In this document: positions 61,009-64,000 of the stretch, piece by piece
Layout of the letters: each line of letters opens with the position of its first letter
Numbering within the stretch: position 1 is the first letter of the stretch
Origin: Akkermansia muciniphila
GTDB taxonomy: Bacteria > Verrucomicrobiota > Verrucomicrobiia > Verrucomicrobiales > Akkermansiaceae
DNA length: 64,000 nt
NCBI GenBank assembly: GCA_947624785.1
Contig: CANQLV010000011.1
Coordinates: 30,529-94,528, forward strand
Direction: 5' to 3'
Made by a program: the position numbers and the translations under genes
Notes under the pieces: model-generated
The model's database searches: none
Told to the model about the DNA's origin: nothing
Seen by the model: only the letters and a program-made list of their open reading frames with translations

Positions 61009-63426
61009 CTACAGCGGCTGCGCGTCCGTCCTGGGTATCCAGACGGGCGTGTTCTGGAAGGTGCTGGCGTAGTACCAGGAGCCGCGTTCCGCGCGCAGGA
61101 TGAGCGGGGTGGATTCCGGCAGGGTGATGACCGCCGGGCTGTTCATGTCCGCCGCGTGCCTCCCGGGCGTTTTCTGGGTGACGACCAGCAGCCGGTCTGC
61201 CGGGATGGATTCCGGGGTTTCCGGGTACATGATGTAGTTCATGATGGCCGCCACGGTGACCAGTCCGCTGAGGGTGGCCAGGATGGTCAGCAGCGCCCCG
61301 TGCCTGCGGGTGACGGTCAGGAGCGCCAGGAAGGTGAGCATGACGGCGCCGGAGAGGATGGAGATGGGGCCGAGCGCATCATGGCTGATGTAAGTGAGCC
61401 ACTGGTTTTCCGTGGTGTTGGCGGGGAGGATGGCCCCCTCCTTGCGTTCAATGAATTGCAGGTTGTATCTGGCTTCCGTGAAGTACGGGGAGAGTTCCAG
61501 CGCGCGGCGGTAGTTGAGGGCGGCCAGGCCGGGCTTGTTCATGCGGTAGTAGGAGTTGCCGATGCCGAAGCTGGCATAGGCGCGTTCCGACTTGGAGAGG
61601 TCCGTATCGCCACTTTCCCTGCTGAAGTAGTCAATGGCCTTGGCGTATTCTCCCTGTTCATAGGCCCGCACGCCCAGGTTGTCCGTTTCCGCGGCGTTTC
61701 CGGCTGCTCCGGCCAGGGACAGGGCCACGACGGCGGCCATGATGAGCACGGGAAGCTTGGCGATGGCTTTTTTAATGGCCTGGAGCATGTGCTGGCGTTC
61801 CGCGTGCGGCAGTTCGTCCGAAGAGCCGGAGGGCTTGAACGCCCTGTCATCCCGGAGCTGAAGGATGGTTTTCATTTCTTCATTCTGTTTAGGAGGCGGG
61901 ATGTAGGATTCAATGAAGTTGCCGGCGGCGCGCAGGAATTCCGTGGGGCTGGCCTGGCGCGGCGTGGAGGCCAGTTTCCGGAAGGAACGCATGCGTTCCC
62001 GGGCCGTGAAGCTTTCCTTCTGGACTCTGCGGATGTAGCGGATCAGGGCCATGCCCAGCAGGACGACGGCGGGGATGTAGGCCAGGAAGTACCATCCCCA
62101 GTGGGCCGGAGCGGTGAGGGCGTTCATGACGGCGGCGGGCATGATCCCGTAAATGTCCGTCATTTCCGCTACCGGAATGGTGCCTGCCGGGGGCGGCGTG
62201 GCGGGGGCGGCGGCGCCGGCCGCCGTTCCGGTGATGGCGGAGGCCTTCCATTCCAGGGGAATGGGGGAGGTGGTTACGGTTTTGTACTGCTGCGTGCTGG
62301 GGTCAAAGAAGGTGAGTTCAAAGGGCGGGATGGCGTCCGTCTGGGCAATCGGGCGCATCATTTGCTGGAATTCCACGGTCCCCTGGATGGAGCGCGTGTT
62401 CTGGCCCGGGTCCAGCTTGTTGGGCGGGTAAAGCTTCCAGTTGGAGGCGTCCGTGAGGGCAGGGCAGGCGATGCTGTGGATGTTGCCCGTGCCCGTCACC
62501 TTGATTTTGACGGTGATGGGTTCATTGGCGCTGAGGTCCCGCGCATCCGTGCCGGCGGAGATGAGGAAATCCCCCACGGCGTTGGTGAAGGAGGCGGGCG
62601 CTCCCTCCGGGAGTTCCTGGGCCGTGATTTTCACTTCCGGAATGGACATTTCCACCAGCACCTCCGAGCGGATGAAGTTGGCGATGAGGGGGTCCGCTTC
62701 CGGCAGGGCGGCGCGTGCCGTGACGGTGCCCGCCGCCGTGACTTCCCCGGCGCGCAGCGGGAACAGCGTGCTCTGGAAGGTCATGACGTTCCAGTTGACG
62801 CCTTTGTAGAGCACGGAGCCTCGGGGCTGGCCGCGGAGCAGTTCCACCAGCGTGGGTTCAAAGCGCCATGTAGCCAGGTTGGAGGTGGTGATGGTGGGCG
62901 CCGTGTATTCCAGAATGTATTCCGGAGCATAAATTTTCAGTTCGCAGCGGTCCGGCTGGTGGACGTAGGGCTTCTGGTTGTCCACATGCCACAGCATCCC
63001 GTACGGAACCGTGGCGCCGTTCAGGTTCAGCGTGTTCCACTTGATGGCGCTGTACGGGTAGACGGTCAGCGTCTGGGGAAGCGTGGTGTAGGTGCGGCCG
63101 TTGTTGGCTTGCAGGGTCAGGGACGGGATTTCCACGGTGCCCACTTCGTCCGGAGTTACTTCAATGGCCATCAGGAAGGCGGACTGGTTGGGGGATCCCG
63201 GCCAGCGGATGTAGTTGCCCTGGCTGACCCAGCGCAGGCTGGCGCCCTTCACTCTGGGGAGCGGATCCTGGCGGGCGATGCTGCCGTCCGTCAGAATGAT
63301 GAAGAGGCGGGTTTGTTCTCCCGGCACAACGGCGTCGGACAGCCAGGTGGTGACCACCTGCTGGGCCATGAGCGTGACGGTCATGCAGAAGAAGAGCGAA
63401 AGAATGGCGAGCAGTTTTTTCATCAT
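61009..63426 (-). CDS. BatD-like protein fused to a TPR/SH3 (BatE-like) C-terminus
   Basis: 805 residues. A signal peptide (LLAILSLFFCMTVTLMAQ) precedes a BatD-type extracytoplasmic part of beta domains (residues 25-420, for example FTNAVGDFLISAGTDARDLSANEPITVKIKVTGTGNIHSI). A membrane helix follows (WGWYFLAYIPAVVLLGMALI), then a cytosolic segment, a second helix, and two TPR repeats (NLGVRAYEQGEYAKAIDYFSRE, and NSYYRMNKPGLAALNYRRALELSP). Two more helices and a C-terminal SH3-like domain (SWYYASTFQNTPVWIP) end it. In Bacteroidetes these are separate batD and batE genes. Bat proteins accompany the MoxR-VWA set. Downstream partner of the gene at 63477. Confidence 0.88.
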   Translation of the reverse strand: MMKKLLAILSLFFCMTVTLMAQQVVTTWLSDAVVPGEQTRLFIILTDGSIARQDPLPRVKGASLRWVSQGNYIRWPGSPNQSAFLMAIEVTPDEVGTVEIPSLTLQANNGRTYTTLPQTLTVYPYSAIKWNTLNLNGATVPYGMLWHVDNQKPYVHQPDRCELKIYAPEYILEYTAPTITTSNLATWRFEPTLVELLRGQPRGSVLYKGVNWNVMTFQSTLFPLRAGEVTAAGTVTARAALPEADPLIANFIRSEVLVEMSIPEVKITAQELPEGAPASFTNAVGDFLISAGTDARDLSANEPITVKIKVTGTGNIHSIACPALTDASNWKLYPPNKLDPGQNTRSIQGTVEFQQMMRPIAQTDAIPPFELTFFDPSTQQYKTVTTSPIPLEWKASAITGTAAGAAAPATPPPAGTIPVAEMTDIYGIMPAAVMNALTAPAHWGWYFLAYIPAVVLLGMALIRYIRRVQKESFTARERMRSFRKLASTPRQASPTEFLRAAGNFIESYIPPPKQNEEMKTILQLRDDRAFKPSGSSDELPHAERQHMLQAIKKAIAKLPVLIMAAVVALSLAGAAGNAAETDNLGVRAYEQGEYAKAIDYFSRESGDTDLSKSERAYASFGIGNSYYRMNKPGLAALNYRRALELSPYFTEARYNLQFIERKEGAILPANTTENQWLTYISHDALGPISILSGAVMLTFLALLTVTRRHGALLTILATLSGLVTVAAIMNYIMYPETPESIPADRLLVVTQKTPGRHAADMNSPAVITLPESTPLILRAERGSWYYASTFQNTPVWIPRTDAQPL

Positions 63427-63476
63427 GTTGCGGGATATGTTTGAAGGGTTGGCATCGTGGATGCGGGCGGAACGGG

Positions 63477-64000
63477 TTAATAATCCTTGTCCGGAGGAAT
63501 TTCCGGCGAACGCTGGGGAACGGGGCAGCCGGGTTCAATGTCCCTGCGTTCCATCAGGATGGCTCTTGCCTCCCGGCGTTCCTTTTCCTCCTTGCTTTCC
63601 TTTTGCGTGGCTACCGGTACGGGCTTGTCTCCTTCCGGTTGCGGCTGGGGCTGCGGTTGTTCCGTTTCGGGCGTTTCAGGCAGCTTGTCTTTTTCCGGGG
63701 AGGAGGGAAGCTGGGCGTTTTTCATTTCATTTTGATCACCTTTATCTTCCTTGCCCGCGGCGTTATCCTTGTCTTGGTCCTTGTTCTGGTCCTTGTCTTG
63801 GTCCTTGTCTTGGTCCTTGTCTTGGTCCTTGTCTTGGTCCTTGTCTTGGTCCTTGTTCTGGTCCTTGTTCTGGTCCTTGTTCTGGTCCTTGTCTTGGTCC
63901 TTGTCTTGGTCCTTGTCTTGGTCCTTGTTCTGGTCCTTGTCTTGGTCCTTGTCTTGGTCCTTGTCTTGGTCCTTGTTCTGGTCCTTGTCTTGGTCCTTGT
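63477..64000 (-). CDS. Bat-operon protein, C-terminal part with KDQ tandem repeat (continues beyond window)
   Basis: The frame is open from the right edge to the stop at 63477. It ends with a 60-residue tail rich in Pro, Gln and Glu (ETPETEQPQPQPQPEG). Before that lie at least 19 copies of the four-residue unit Lys-Asp-Gln-Asp or Lys-Asp-Gln-Asn. The identity of the N-terminal domain is not visible; BatB/BatC (VWA or TPR protein) is expected from gene order. The stop lies 51 bases before the BatD-like start. Highly charged and probably disordered. Confidence 0.7.
   Translation of the reverse strand, partial: KDQDKDQNKDQDKDQDKDQDKDQNKDQDKDQDKDQDKDQNKDQNKDQNKDQDKDQDKDQDKDQDKDQDKDQNKDQDKDNAAGKEDKGDQNEMKNAQLPSSPEKDKLPETPETEQPQPQPQPEGDKPVPVATQKESKEEKERREARAILMERRDIEPGCPVPQRSPEIPPDKDY
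63766..64000 (-). repeat. 12-bp coding tandem repeat, about 19.6 copies, two unit variants
   Basis: Plus-strand units are TCCTTGTCTTGG (coding KDQD) and TCCTTGTTCTGG (KDQN), starting at 63766 and continuing past the window end. The variants differ at two neighbouring bases always changed together. From 63766 the order of the last residue is D N D D D D D N N N D D D N D D D N D. The period is a multiple of three, so copy-number change keeps the frame. Confidence 0.95.

Overview
The window is high-GC, gene-dense bacterial DNA. It looks like a mucin-degrading gut Verrucomicrobium of the Akkermansia type. This is inferred from gene content: an L-fucose mutarotase next to an N-acetylhexosamine kinase-like protein, menaquinone synthesis (MenD), a ResB-CcsA cytochrome c assembly fusion, and Bat-operon proteins. 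There is no 16S gene here, so the assignment is an inference.

Layout. 1-11.6 kb holds housekeeping and sugar genes: the malic enzyme C-terminus, a menD-metG pair, an AT-richer unknown gene, a PatB/FucU pair, a NahK-like kinase, an outer-membrane barrel, an acyltransferase and a small HTH protein. About 12.1-39.0 kb is one polysaccharide (capsule/EPS) locus of 23 genes, all on the minus strand. They are nearly all overlapping or only a few bases apart and read from about 39.03 kb down to 12.14 kb. Order of transcription: PglC/WcaJ-type sugar transferase, Wza-like export lipoprotein, Wzc-like tyrosine autokinase, PHP-type phosphatase, a GT2, five GT4-type enzymes, an O-antigen-ligase-like polymerase, three GT4s, a large unknown membrane protein, a WcaF-like acetyltransferase, two GT2s, an acyltransferase, a GT2, a Wzx flippase, an iron-sulfur/F420-hydrogenase-beta/pyruvyltransferase fusion and a final acyltransferase.

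The most interesting element is just upstream of that operon. A perfect 16-bp inverted repeat (39048-39063 and 39219-39234) encloses a 155-bp AT-rich segment with promoter-like sequences, 19 nt from the first ATG. It has the architecture of an invertible promoter, so the whole capsule locus may be phase-variable. No recombinase gene is visible in the window.

39.5-46.4 kb carries ftsK with a coupled lipoprotein gene, rubrerythrin, a ResB-CcsA fusion and tRNA-Val(UAC) with a promoter and terminator. 47-55.6 kb has a large-subunit catalase, a secreted unknown, a KH-R3H (Jag-like) RNA-binding protein, a secreted thioredoxin-like protein and PutA. 56-59 kb has another acyltransferase, an eight-repeat type I-C-like CRISPR array with no cas genes in the window, and a frameshifted maltose-acetyltransferase-like pseudogene. 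The end holds an aldo/keto reductase, a BatD protein fused to a BatE-like TPR/SH3 part, and the C-terminus of another Bat-operon protein made of a 12-bp coding tandem repeat (Lys-Asp-Gln-Asp/Asn) that runs off the window.
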